From NCBI RefSeq assembly GCF_000972385.1, contig NZ_JXTE01000021.1, forward strand, positions 50,168 through 114,167: a stretch of 64,000 bases of DNA, read 5' to 3'. The notes beneath the pieces were generated by a model. That model did no database searches. It was not told where the DNA came from and worked only from the letters and a program-made list of their open reading frames with translations. A program made the translations under genes and the position numbers. The stretch is from Streptomyces sp. WM6386 (lineage in GTDB: Bacteria > Actinomycetota > Actinomycetes > Streptomycetales > Streptomycetaceae). Shown piece after piece: positions 26,778 through 34,832 of the stretch. How positions within the stretch are numbered: position 1 is the stretch's first letter; every line of letters starts with the position of its first letter.

Positions 26778-27739
26778 GCGGCTGTCTCCTCCTTCTCCGT
26801 GCGGTGTCCGGTCAGGCGCAGGAACACGTCGTCGAGGCTGGGCCTGCGCAGCCCGATGTCCTCGACGCGGACACCCTCGTCCTGGAGGGTGCGGGCCACC
26901 TCGGTGAGCGCCGAGACGCGGTCGAGGACCGGGGCGTGGACACGCAACTCACCTTCCTCCGCCTCGGGTTCGCCGTCGGAGACCCGGGCGACGACCTTCA
27001 CCACCTGCGGGATGTCGGACCGCTCGGCGACCACGACCTCGATACGGTCGCCGCCGACCCGGCTCTTCAGCCCGTCCGGGGTGTCGTCGGCGATGGAGCG
27101 CCCCTGGTCGATGACGGTGATGCGGGAGGCCAGCTTGTCGGCCTCCTCCAGATACTGCGTGGTCAGCAGCACGGTGGTGCCGCTCGCCACCAACGCCCGC
27201 ACGGACTCCCAGACTTCGCCCCGGCTGCGGGGGTCGAGTCCCGTGGTCGGCTCGTCCAGGAAGAGGACGGCCGGGGCGAGGATCATCGAGGCGGCGAGGT
27301 CGAGGCGGCGCCGCATGCCGCCGCTGTACTTGCCGACGCCCTTGTCCGCGGCGTCGGTGAGGTCGAACTGCTCCAGCAGTTCGGTGGCGCGCGCCCTGGC
27401 CCGCCGACCGCCGAGGTGGAAGAGCCGGCCGAACATCTCCAGGTTCTGCCGGCCGGTGAGCACCTCGTCCACGGCCGCGTACTGCCCGGTCAGCCCGATG
27501 CGGGCACGCACCGCGCGCGCCTGCCGGGCCACGTCCAGACCCGCCACCGTCGCATGTCCGCCGTCCAGCCGCAGCAGCGTGGCCAGGATGCGGACGGCCG
27601 TGGTCTTGCCGGCGCCGTTCGGCCCGAGCAGTCCGTGCACGGTGCCCTCGCGGACGGCCAGGTCGAAGCCGTCGAGGGCGCGCTTCTCGCCGTACCGCTT
27701 CTCCAGCGCTTCGGCGCGAACGGCGTATCCGTCGGTCAT
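26774..27739 (-). CDS. ABC transporter ATP-binding protein (DrrA-like)
   Basis: A 321-residue ATPase: Walker [12 protein letters not shown], signature [12 protein letters not shown], Walker [14 protein letters not shown], then a DrrA-type C-terminal extension with [15 protein letters not shown]. It energises the DrrB-like permease downstream. The ATG at 27739 is preceded by AAGGGGG. It is divergent from a TetR regulator; the shared intergenic region contains two GTAC-type operator sequences. Confidence 0.92.
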   Translation of the reverse strand: MTDGYAVRAEALEKRYGEKRALDGFDLAVREGTVHGLLGPNGAGKTTAVRILATLLRLDGGHATVAGLDVARQARAVRARIGLTGQYAAVDEVLTGRQNLEMFGRLFHLGGRRARARATELLEQFDLTDAADKGVGKYSGGMRRRLDLAASMILAPAVLFLDEPTTGLDPRSRGEVWESVRALVASGTTVLLTTQYLEEADKLASRITVIDQGRSIADDTPDGLKSRVGGDRIEVVVAERSDIPQVVKVVARVSDGEPEAEEGELRVHAPVLDRVSALTEVARTLQDEGVRVEDIGLRRPSLDDVFLRLTGHRTEKEETAA

Positions 27740-27764
27740 GGGTCCCCCTTGACTCGGTAACTGA

Positions 27765-27796
27765 GTACACCGTACCCGATTACGCGTACGCCGTAC
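27765..27796. promoter_or_regulatory. Two GTACRCCGTAC sites, 21 bp apart
   Basis: GTACACCGTAC (27765-27775) and GTACGCCGTAC (27786-27796) are near-identical, each with GTAC/GTAC dyad symmetry, and are spaced by 21 bp, two helical turns. They lie between the divergent ABC exporter and TetR genes, so the TetR protein probably binds here to control both. Confidence 0.55.
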
Positions 27797-27828
27797 CCAA
27801 TTAATTTCCGGGGAACTAAGCTGCACCC

Positions 27829-28590
27829 ATGACGAGCAGTTCGGAGACCAGCGGCAGCGGCGACATCGTCCGCACCCTTGAGCTGCTGTGGGACACGGGC
27901 CGACGCCCCAGCCGTGGGCCCAAGCCGGCACTGACCCTGGACCGGATCGTGGAAGCGGCCGTCCAGGTGGCGGACGCCGACGGTCTGGAAGCGGTGTCGA
28001 TGCGCCGCGTCGCCGCCGAGCTCGGCACCGGCGCGATGTCGCTGTACCGGTACGTCCCCGGCAAGGGCGAGCTGCTCGACCTGATGCTGGACCGGGTGCA
28101 GAAACCGTCCGAGAACCCGGCCGACCTCGGCGCCGGGGACTGGCGCTCGGCCCTGGAGGCCCTGGGCCGCGCGACCCTCGCCCTCTACCGCCGTCACCCC
28201 TGGCTGCTCCAGGTCAACCAGTCCCGCCCGATCCTCGGCCCGAGCGCCCTGGACGGCATGGAGAAGGTCCTCACCCTCATCAAGCCGATGGGCCTGACCG
28301 ACCCCGAGCTGGTCTCGGCGATCATCATGATCGACGGTTACGTCGTCGGCGCCGCCCGCACCCAGCTCTACGCCCAGGAGGTGGAGCGCCGCACGGGCCT
28401 GACGGACGCGGAGTTCTGGCAGGCACAGGTGCCGACGCTGGAGAAGGCCATGGCGACGGGCCGCTACCCGGTGCTCGCCGCCCTCTCGGACGACGCGTTC
28501 GGCACCGACTTCGACCACTTCGAGTTCGGCCTGCAGCGGATCCTGGACGGCCTGGAAGTGACCGTGTCACGGCGCCGGACGGGCAACTGA
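27829..28590 (+). CDS. TetR-family regulator of the divergent ABC exporter
   Basis: A 253-residue protein with an N-terminal extension, an HTH at about residues 38-80 (LDRIVEAAVQVADADGLEAV, MRRVAAELGTGAMSLYRYV), and a TetR class C-terminal domain (LGRATLALYRRHPWLLQ, IMIDGYVVGAARTQLYAQE) like those linked to drug exporters. A TAAGCT box at 27817-27822 ends 6 nt before the ATG, indicating a leaderless mRNA. The two upstream GTAC sites probably mediate autoregulation and exporter repression, relieved by the exported compound. Confidence 0.87.
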   Translation: MTSSSETSGSGDIVRTLELLWDTGRRPSRGPKPALTLDRIVEAAVQVADADGLEAVSMRRVAAELGTGAMSLYRYVPGKGELLDLMLDRVQKPSENPADLGAGDWRSALEALGRATLALYRRHPWLLQVNQSRPILGPSALDGMEKVLTLIKPMGLTDPELVSAIIMIDGYVVGAARTQLYAQEVERRTGLTDAEFWQAQVPTLEKAMATGRYPVLAALSDDAFGTDFDHFEFGLQRILDGLEVTVSRRRTGN

Positions 28591-28621
28591 GCCCCCAGCC
28601 CGGCGCCTCACCTCCGGTGGC

Positions 28622-29602
28622 TCACCTCCGGCGCAGCACCCGCCGGAACCCGAACACGACGGCGGCGACGGCAGCCACGGCGAGGGCGCCGACCTTGACG
28701 TTCTTGTCGTCGGAGCCGCCGTCACCGCCGTCGGCCTGGCTCGAACCCCCGCTTCCGGACGGCGAGTCGGACCCCTGGTCGCCGGGCGCGTCCTCCGCCA
28801 CCACCCCGCTGCCGGCACCCTCGCTGCCGAGCATCAGCTTCGTACCGTCGGTGGAGTAACTGACGGACTCCCCCTGCCCGATGGGCACGCTGATCCGGCC
28901 GCCGCGCTTGAGGTCGCCGCCGTTCCAGTCGTACCAGATGCCACCGAAGTAGCCGCGTACGGCGAGCTGTTGGCCGTCGGGCGAGAAGGCGGCATCCGTG
29001 GCCCAGAGGTCGACGGCCTTGGTGGGCTTGAAGACATTGGCGCCGGAGGTGGAGAGCTTGGCGGGCCCCTCGTACAGATGCCCGCCGTCCTCCTGCTTGT
29101 CGATGATGTAGACGCGCCCGGTCTTCGGGTGGACGATCATCGACTCGGCGTCACGGGAGCCGTCGGAGTACTTCACGACGTACTGCTTGGCCCGGATGGT
29201 CTGGTCCTTGAGCTCCTTGGGCTCGGGCAGCTGATAGATCCAGACATAAGGCCAGGTCACACCATCATTGTCGCCGATGTCCCCGACATAGATCTGGTTG
29301 TCGGGCCCCATGGCGATCGCCTCGACGTCCCGCTGTGTGCCGACCCCTTTCAGGGTGATCCGCGCGACGGTCTTCCCGGTGGAGCTGTCGACGGCGTAGA
29401 GGTAGGTGCCGGTGTCCTGGTCGTTGTGGGTCCAGTAGATGCCCGGGTGCTGACGGGACGCGGCGAGCCCGCTGGACTCGGTGATGCGCGGGTCCTCGAT
29501 GGTGAACCCCTGGTCACCGTCCCCGTCGGCGGCGGCCGCGGGGCTCGCGCCCGTGAGAACGAGCAGGGCAGTGACTCCGACGACACCGAGTAGCGCACGC
29601 AT
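28622..29602 (-). CDS. Secreted, membrane-anchored beta-propeller-like protein
   Basis: A 326-residue protein. An N-terminal signal peptide (ALLGVVGVTALLVLTGASPAAAA) precedes a repeat-rich extracellular domain resembling WD40/esterase-like propellers (ESSGLAASRQHPGIYWTHND, IAMGPDNQIYVGDIGDN, FSPDGQQLAVRGYFG). A Ser/Gly/Asp-rich linker leads to a single C-terminal transmembrane helix ending RRVLRRR. It is probably anchored outside the cell by the C-terminal helix; no LPxTG is present. The function is unknown. The GTG/ATG choice is settled by the signal peptide starting at 29602. Confidence 0.75.
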   Translation of the reverse strand: MRALLGVVGVTALLVLTGASPAAAADGDGDQGFTIEDPRITESSGLAASRQHPGIYWTHNDQDTGTYLYAVDSSTGKTVARITLKGVGTQRDVEAIAMGPDNQIYVGDIGDNDGVTWPYVWIYQLPEPKELKDQTIRAKQYVVKYSDGSRDAESMIVHPKTGRVYIIDKQEDGGHLYEGPAKLSTSGANVFKPTKAVDLWATDAAFSPDGQQLAVRGYFGGIWYDWNGGDLKRGGRISVPIGQGESVSYSTDGTKLMLGSEGAGSGVVAEDAPGDQGSDSPSGSGGSSQADGGDGGSDDKNVKVGALAVAAVAAVVFGFRRVLRRR

Positions 29603-29709
29603 GGCCTCAAGCTTGCCATCCCGGAAGGCACACAGGCCGGGCACCGGACGGCCACACACGTGGCCAGCCTCACACCCCACCACTCCCGGTGATCGTTCAT
29701 CATGAGCGG

Positions 29710-30393
29710 ATGCTCAGGTTCATGCCCGTCGGCGACTCCATGACGATCGGAAGCACGGGCGAACACACTTGGCGTTACCGGATGTGGCAGCACCTGCGCG
29801 ACACCTACGGCAGTCCATTCACCCTCGTCGGCCCACGCGAGACCCTCCACGACAAGGCGACCGACACACCCACGTCGTACGACTACGCCGACCCGGACTT
29901 CCCCCGCGCCCACCTCGCCGGCTGGGGCGAGGGCTGGCTGCACATGACCCCGCTCATCGGCGAGGCGATCCGCACCTGCCGCGCCGACGTCCTCCTGGTC
30001 TCCCTCGGCCTGATCGACCTGGGCTTCTACACGAACGCGGAACAGACGGCGCAGAACGTACGGTCCTTCGTCACGGAGGCCCGCTCGGCGCATCCCCACG
30101 TCCGCATGGTCGTCCTCCCGGTCATCCCCAACGTCCGCGCCCAGGACGACCCGCCCTTCGGCGCGCAGGTCACCCTCTTCAACGAACTCCTCGCGAAGGC
30201 GGTGGCCGACCTCGACGAGCCGCGCTCGCCGCTGCTGCTGGCGTCGCCGCCGGTGTCGTACGACATCAACCACGACACCTACGACGGCACGCATCCCAAC
30301 GCGAGCGGCGAGCACAGGATCGCGGCGGCTTTCGCGGAGGCGATGTACCAGGGGTGGGATGTGGGCGAGCCGTACCCGGCCGGAACAGCCTGA
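29710..30393 (+). CDS. SGNH/GDSL-family hydrolase
   Basis: A 227-residue esterase-like protein. Block I is MPVGDSMTIGS with the nucleophile Ser; block V is YDGTHPNASGEHRIA with the Asp-x-x-His pair. The oxyanion block that usually reads GxND is SLGLIDLGF here, so the Asn is replaced. No signal peptide is seen, which suggests a cytosolic enzyme. The ATG at 29710 is chosen over 29689 because it begins close to the conserved MPVGDS block. The substrate is unknown. Confidence 0.82.
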   Translation: MLRFMPVGDSMTIGSTGEHTWRYRMWQHLRDTYGSPFTLVGPRETLHDKATDTPTSYDYADPDFPRAHLAGWGEGWLHMTPLIGEAIRTCRADVLLVSLGLIDLGFYTNAEQTAQNVRSFVTEARSAHPHVRMVVLPVIPNVRAQDDPPFGAQVTLFNELLAKAVADLDEPRSPLLLASPPVSYDINHDTYDGTHPNASGEHRIAAAFAEAMYQGWDVGEPYPAGTA

Positions 30394-30481
30394 ACGAATC
30401 ACGGCGTGTCATGGTCACCGTGCGTATCGTTGTACTGCGCGGCTGCGCTCGTCCATGGGGCAGCCGGGGAGGAACGCCACG

Positions 30482-31069
30482 ATGACCGTCCTTGAAGACA
30501 GGATCGCGATGGCCGACGCGAACACCGAGCGTCTGGACGACTGGTTCGAACGCCTTGAGCGGATGCCCGTCCCCGAAGGATTCAGGGTCGAGATCGTCGG
30601 GGGCAACGTTCACATGACGCCGCAGCTGGACACTCACTGGGAAATCATCCGCCGAATCGTGCGGGCGCTGGAGGACAAGTTCGGGATGGACGTCAAGGCG
30701 TTCTCGGATGTCCGCATCGACTTCCCCGGACACGAGAACGGCTTCTGTCCGGACATCGCCCTGATCAGCGACTCGGCGACCAAGGACGCCGAAGGCCGCT
30801 GGCGCTACCAGGACGTCGAGTTCGTCGCCGAGGTCATCTCGGCGGGCACGGCCGCGAACGACTACGGCCCGAAGAAGGCCGCGTACGCGGTCGCCGAGGT
30901 GCCCGTCTACGTCATCGCCGACCCCTACCAGGGACGCTGCCACATCTACACCGAGCCCAAGGGAAGCGAGTACGAGATCGAGACCAGGGTCCCCTTCGGC
31001 AAGGACCTGGACCTGACCGGCACCGTCGTCGACCTCACCCTCAAGACCGACGAGTTCCCCCGCGACTGA
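30482..31069 (+). CDS. Uma2-family (DUF820) endonuclease-like protein
   Basis: A 195-residue protein of the PD-(D/E)XK-fold Uma2 family: EGFRVEIVGGNVHMTP, CPDIALISDS, VEFVAEVISAGTAANDYGPKKAAYAVAEV with the D...E-x-x arrangement and downstream lysines. These proteins are widespread in Streptomyces and cyanobacteria and are thought to be restriction-like nucleases, but the natural role is unclear. GGAGG lies 8 nt before the ATG. The gene overlaps the convergent 31041-31466 gene by 29 bp. Confidence 0.85.
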   Translation: MTVLEDRIAMADANTERLDDWFERLERMPVPEGFRVEIVGGNVHMTPQLDTHWEIIRRIVRALEDKFGMDVKAFSDVRIDFPGHENGFCPDIALISDSATKDAEGRWRYQDVEFVAEVISAGTAANDYGPKKAAYAVAEVPVYVIADPYQGRCHIYTEPKGSEYEIETRVPFGKDLDLTGTVVDLTLKTDEFPRD

Positions 31070-31466
31070 GCTCCACCACCTCCCACAGCAACTCCCCCGC
31101 CACGAACGGCGTCCCCGCCGACGGCACCGAACGCCACCCCAGCGGCCACGTCATCCCGGTCAGCGCGGGTACGCCCACGTACGCCAGCCCCCGGTCACTC
31201 CGCGTCAGCGCACGCACTCCGGACGGCCACTGGAAGGACGCGGCGGTTTGCGGGGGCAACAGGAAGTACATGTTCCGGTCGCCCGTCGCTTCGGCCACGA
31301 TCGGGCCGGCCTCGAAGTCCGTACAACGCATCAGCTCCGAGGCGACGCGTTCGGCCAGCGGTTCCTTCATGCGTACGGCGTCGAAGTGGATACCGGCGTG
31401 ACGCAGGGCGTGGCCGGAGGCGGGGATCCAGCTCGGGATCCAGGGGGCGGCGATTCTCTCGTTCAT
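31041..31466 (-). CDS. Conserved Streptomyces hypothetical protein, divergent from the XRE/DUF397 pair
   Basis: A 141-residue soluble protein. The segment GHALRHAGIHFDAVR is one I recall from a Streptomyces-specific family often encoded next to XRE/DUF5753 regulators. It resembles the DNA primase/polymerase bifunctional N-terminal family only in its start and has no recognisable catalytic motif. The start codon lies 84 bp from the XRE start in the opposite direction, with two inverted repeats in between. It may be the partner or target of the XRE module. Confidence 0.6.
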   Translation of the reverse strand: MNERIAAPWIPSWIPASGHALRHAGIHFDAVRMKEPLAERVASELMRCTDFEAGPIVAEATGDRNMYFLLPPQTAASFQWPSGVRALTRSDRGLAYVGVPALTGMTWPLGWRSVPSAGTPFVAGELLWEVVELSRGGTRRS

Positions 31467-31467
31467 G

Positions 31468-31500
31468 CCGCAAAGCGTTGCGGACCCTCACATACTGTGA
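31468..31500. promoter_or_regulatory. Two inverted repeats in the divergent XRE promoter
   Basis: CCGCAA-agcg-TTGCGG (31468-31483) lies just upstream of the minus-strand hypothetical gene. TCACA-tac-TGTGA (31488-31500) lies next to it and overlaps a CATACT -10-like box for the XRE gene. Both are candidates for binding by the XRE protein. Confidence 0.45.
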
Positions 31501-31549
31501 CCAGGGTGAAGCAACGTCCGTGCGGGGTTGTGTACTTGGGGAGGCGGTT

Positions 31550-32359
31550 GTGCACTCCGGTGATCGCGGGTCGGAGTCGTTCGGGGCGCTGTTGAGGTTC
31601 TTCCGCGAGCGGGCCGGGATGACGCAGGAAACTCTGGGCAAGCATGTCGGGTACTCCAAGTCGCAGGTGGCGATGGTGGAGCGGGGGGAGCGTTCGCCCA
31701 AGGGGCGGCTGGTGGAGGTCGCGGACGAGACGCTCGGTGCACAAGGTGCACTGGTGCTCCTGGCGGAGAAGGAGTTCGGGCGGAACGGGCTGCGCCCGTG
31801 GACCGAGGACTACCTGGCGGAGGAGAAGAAGGCCGCCGCGCTGCACGTGTACCAGACGCATCTGGTCCCCGGTTCGATCCAGACCGAGGCCTACGCTCGC
31901 GCGGTGTTCACCTCCAACCGATGCCCGACCCTCGACGAGGAGGAGATCGACAAGCGAGTCACGGCCCGGCTGGAACGCCAGCAGCTCTTCACTCGCAAGC
32001 CCGCGCCGACCGTCAGTTATGTACTCGAAGAGACCGTACTGACACGCCCGTTGGGCGGCGCGGCGACGCTCAAGGAGCAGTTGCACCACATCCTCGCCAT
32101 CGGCGAACTGCGCCACGTCGAGATTCAGGTGATGCCACATGGCCGGGAAACCCACGCCGGGCTCGCCGGTCGCATGAGCCTCCTGGAGACCGCCGAACGT
32201 CATCAGCTCGCTTACGTCGAGGGCCATCGAGGCGGCTACTTCGTGAGCGAACAGCCCGACGTGGGAGACCTGTTCGGCAAATATGGCATTCTGCGAGCGC
32301 AGGCTCTCTCACCCGAGGAGTCCGCGAAGTTGATCGAAGAGGTGGCGCGGGACCTATGA
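31550..32359 (+). CDS. XRE-family HTH regulator with DUF5753
   Basis: A 269-residue protein. The HTH at about residues 10-65 (FGALLRFFRERAGMTQETLG, YSKSQVAMVERGERSPKGRL) is followed by a DUF5753 effector domain (VYQTHLVPGSIQTEAYARAV, ALGELRHVEIQVMP-like IGELRHVEIQVMPHG). This is the WhiJ-like architecture, with many paralogs per Streptomyces genome acting in development and antibiotic control. The GTG at 31550 has GGGGAGG 7 nt upstream; longer forms lack this. The stop overlaps the DUF397 start (ATGA). Confidence 0.87.
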   Translation: MHSGDRGSESFGALLRFFRERAGMTQETLGKHVGYSKSQVAMVERGERSPKGRLVEVADETLGAQGALVLLAEKEFGRNGLRPWTEDYLAEEKKAAALHVYQTHLVPGSIQTEAYARAVFTSNRCPTLDEEEIDKRVTARLERQQLFTRKPAPTVSYVLEETVLTRPLGGAATLKEQLHHILAIGELRHVEIQVMPHGRETHAGLAGRMSLLETAERHQLAYVEGHRGGYFVSEQPDVGDLFGKYGILRAQALSPEESAKLIEEVARDL

Positions 32360-32529
32360 GCACGGACCTTCACTGGAGCAAGAGCAGCTACAGCGACGGT
32401 GAGGGCGAGTGCCTGGAGATCGCCCTCACCCCCACCACCATCCACATCCGTGACTCCAAATCCCCCACCACCCCGACCGTCCAAGTAACCCCCACCACCT
32501 GGACGGCCTTCCTCAACACCCTCCCCTAG
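32356..32529 (+). CDS. DUF397 small protein
   Basis: A 57-residue protein with the DUF397 signature LHWSKSSYSDGEGECLEIA and IHIRDSK. DUF397 proteins act as partners of WhiJ-type XRE regulators, probably by direct binding, and the ATGA overlap implies balanced synthesis. Its 3' end overlaps the convergent SnoaL-like gene by 4 bp. Confidence 0.9.
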   Translation: MSTDLHWSKSSYSDGEGECLEIALTPTTIHIRDSKSPTTPTVQVTPTTWTAFLNTLP

Positions 32530-33461
32530 AACATCCCGTTCTCATTCGCCGAGCTCTCCGGAACGTCCTGGACCACATCCCAGTGCTCCACGATCTTCCC
32601 GCCCCGCACCCGGAACAGGTCCACGATGGCCTGCCCCCGTTCCCCCGGCGCCGGAATGTAGTGACTGTGGACGGCGACCAGGTCCCCCTCGGCGATGACC
32701 CGCTTGGGCTCCACCTTCAGCTGGGGGAAAGCGGAGAAGTACGCGCCCAGGCCTGACTTGACGCCCGCCACGCCGTCCTCGATCCCGGGGTTGTGCTGGT
32801 GGTACTCGGTACCCCAGTAACGGTCGATCGCCGACAGGTCCTTCTTCACGAGCAGTTGGTCGAAGGCGGCGGTCACCAGCTTCTTGTTGTACGCGGTGAG
32901 GAACCCGGGTCCCGGCTGCGAGGTCTGCGGCCAACTCACCGTGGAGAACATGTCGTTGCCGTTGACGGAGGACTCCGGCACCGCCTGTCCCACATCCCAG
33001 TGCTCGGCGATCTTCCCGTCCTGGAACCGGAAGATGTCGAACACGGCGGAGCCGCGCGTCCCCGGCGTCGTCACGACGTTGGAGTGGACGAGGACGAGGT
33101 CGCCCTCGGAGATGACCCGCTGGATGTCGTACTTGGCGTCCGGGAACTGCTGGTGGACCGAGACGGCCAGCCCCTTCAGCGTCTCCGCCCCGTCCGGCGC
33201 GAACGGGTTGTGCTGGATGTAGTCCGGTCGTACGAAACGGTCCACGACCCGCGTGTCACCGCGCTCGAAGACGCCCTTGAGGACGCGCGAGGCGACGGCC
33301 TTCTGGTAGCCGAGGCGGGCGGCATCGCCGTAGCCGGCGTACCCGGCGCCGGCGGACGCGACGCTCGGTGACGCGACGGCCGGGACGACGGCCGCGCCCA
33401 GCAAAACCGTGGAGGCCGCGAGGGCGATGAAGGCCCTGCGGGCAGGCGTGGTGGGGGTCAC
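32526..33461 (-). CDS. Secreted protein with two tandem SnoaL/NTF2-like domains
   Basis: A 311-residue protein. The GTG at 33461 has GGAGAGG 7 nt upstream and begins a signal peptide (RRAFIALAASTVLLGAAVVPAVASP). Two SnoaL-like domains follow with parallel motifs: VDRFVRPDYIQHNPFAPDG...KIAEHWDVGQAVPESS and IDRYWGTEYHQHNPGIEDG...KIVEHWDVVQDVPESS. The family includes polyketide cyclases and many uncharacterised secreted proteins; no substrate can be assigned. A duplication inside one gene explains the repeat. Confidence 0.85.
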   Translation of the reverse strand: MTPTTPARRAFIALAASTVLLGAAVVPAVASPSVASAGAGYAGYGDAARLGYQKAVASRVLKGVFERGDTRVVDRFVRPDYIQHNPFAPDGAETLKGLAVSVHQQFPDAKYDIQRVISEGDLVLVHSNVVTTPGTRGSAVFDIFRFQDGKIAEHWDVGQAVPESSVNGNDMFSTVSWPQTSQPGPGFLTAYNKKLVTAAFDQLLVKKDLSAIDRYWGTEYHQHNPGIEDGVAGVKSGLGAYFSAFPQLKVEPKRVIAEGDLVAVHSHYIPAPGERGQAIVDLFRVRGGKIVEHWDVVQDVPESSANENGMF

Positions 33462-33618
33462 GAGGCTTCCTCTCCGAGACATCACAATAGATATTGAAAG
33501 TTCAAGCTGACACTCACCGAAGGAAAGCACTAACTTGCAGATAGCGTCAAGGGCAAGATCACGGGATCGACTGAACTCCCTTGCCTAGAGCGCACTCCAC
33601 GACGTTGGCTAAGGAGTC

Positions 33619-34611
33619 ATGAAGTACACGCAGCTCGGACGCACCGGACTCAAGGTCAGCCGACTCGTCCTCGGCACCATGAACTTCGGCCCGCAGACCG
33701 ACGAAGCCGACTCCCACGCGATCATGGACTCGGCACTCGACGCGGGCATCAACTACTTCGATACCGCCAACGTGTATGGCTGGGGCGAGAACAAGGGCCG
33801 TACCGAGGAGATCATCGGCACCTGGTTCGCGAAGAGCCCCGCGCACCGCGACAGGACCGTCCTCGCCACCAAGGTCTACGGCAACATGGGCGCGGACGGG
33901 CCCGCCTGGCCCAACCACGACAAGCTGTCCGCCCTCAACATCCGGCGGGCGGTGGACGCCAGCCTGAAGCGGCTCCAGACGGACTACATCGACGTCTACC
34001 AGTTCCACCACGTCGACCGCGCCACCCCCTTCGAGGAGATCTGGCAGGCCATCGACGTCCTCGTCCAGCAGGGCAAGATCCTCTACGTCGGGTCCTCCAA
34101 CTTCCCCGGGTACAAGATCGCCCAGGCCAACGAGATCGCCGCCCGGCGTGGCGGCACCATCGGGCTGGTCAGCGAGCAGTGCCTCTACAACCTCTACGAG
34201 CGGCGCGCCGAGATGGAGGTCATCCCGGCCGCCGAGGAGTACGGGCTCGGCGTCATCCCGTGGTCGCCGCTGCACGGCGGTCTGCTGGGCGGGATCGTCA
34301 AGAAGGAGGTCGAGGGTGGCCGACGGGCCTCCGGACGGGCCGCTGAGACGCTTGCCGACCCGGCCGCACGCGCCAGGCTCCAGTCGTACGAGGATCTGCT
34401 CGACAAGCACGGGATCGCCCCCGGCGAGGCCGCCCTGGCCTGGCTCCTGACCCGCCCCGGCGTCACCGGCCCGATCGTCGGCCCGCGCACGGCCGAGCAG
34501 TTGGAGTCGGCGATCCGGGCCGTGGAGCTGGAACTGAGCGAGGAGCTTCTGACGTCCCTGGACGAGATCTTCCCGGGCCCGGGCCCTTCCCCGGAGGCCT
34601 TCGCCTGGTAG
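33619..34611 (+). CDS. Aldo/keto reductase
   Basis: A 330-residue NADP(H)-dependent TIM-barrel reductase. The catalytic tetrad is visible: Asp and Tyr in YFDTANVYGWG, Lys in VLATKVYGN, His in YQFHHVD. The C-terminal cofactor site is GPIVGPRTAEQLES. AAGGAG precedes the ATG at 33619 by 3-4 nt. It is similar to YghZ/Kv-beta-like general reductases. It ends in a strong hairpin and a copy of the 3' repeat. Confidence 0.93.
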   Translation: MKYTQLGRTGLKVSRLVLGTMNFGPQTDEADSHAIMDSALDAGINYFDTANVYGWGENKGRTEEIIGTWFAKSPAHRDRTVLATKVYGNMGADGPAWPNHDKLSALNIRRAVDASLKRLQTDYIDVYQFHHVDRATPFEEIWQAIDVLVQQGKILYVGSSNFPGYKIAQANEIAARRGGTIGLVSEQCLYNLYERRAEMEVIPAAEEYGLGVIPWSPLHGGLLGGIVKKEVEGGRRASGRAAETLADPAARARLQSYEDLLDKHGIAPGEAALAWLLTRPGVTGPIVGPRTAEQLESAIRAVELELSEELLTSLDEIFPGPGPSPEAFAW

Positions 34612-34634
34612 CGCCCCGAAGCGAGGCGCCCCCT

Positions 34635-34705
34635 CAGGGGCGCGGGGCGGAGTCGATATGGGGCTCCGCCCCGGGGCGCGACCAGCCACACACGGCCCGC
34701 GGCCA
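34635..34705 (+). repeat. 3' repeat element copy 3 with internal terminator hairpin
   Basis: The element core CAGGGGCGCGGGG ... GCGCGACCAGCCAC is present but split by an inserted hairpin, GGGGCGGAG (34644-34652) with CTCCGCCCC (34664-34672). It lies 24 bp after the aldo/keto reductase stop in the same orientation and probably terminates its transcription. Confidence 0.65.
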
Positions 34706-34733
34706 ACAGACGGCCGACCGCAGTTCCCCGGCC

Positions 34734-34823
34734 CTACCTGCCGAGCACTGACGCCAACGCCACCACGACGAACATCAGCACCAGCACAACGGCCATGATC
34801 CGGTTCCGCGTCTTCGGGTCCAC
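34734..34823 (-). CDS. 29-residue membrane miniprotein
   Basis: GTG at 34823 opens a 29-residue frame that starts MDPKTRNRIMAVV and continues as one hydrophobic helix (VLVLMFVVVALASVLG) ending in Arg and TAG. Charged start plus a single transmembrane segment, and a position 9 nt downstream of thpR in the same direction, argue for a real gene. I recall a Streptomyces family of the same size and start (possibly SGM_5486 transporter-associated protein), found near MFS transporters as here. Function is unknown. Confidence 0.75.
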   Translation of the reverse strand: MDPKTRNRIMAVVLVLMFVVVALASVLGR

Positions 34824-34832
34824 CCCCCGAGC

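Noticed and set aside
30482..32529. Restriction or phage-defence island
   Set aside because: Uma2, XRE and DUF397 genes are common chromosomal paralogs in Streptomyces; no methylase, integrase, tRNA or base-composition shift is visible to support an island.
33494..33505. TTGAA-AG-TTCAA dyad upstream of the SnoaL-like gene
   Set aside because: Short and imperfectly placed relative to any promoter; could be chance in an AT-rich patch.
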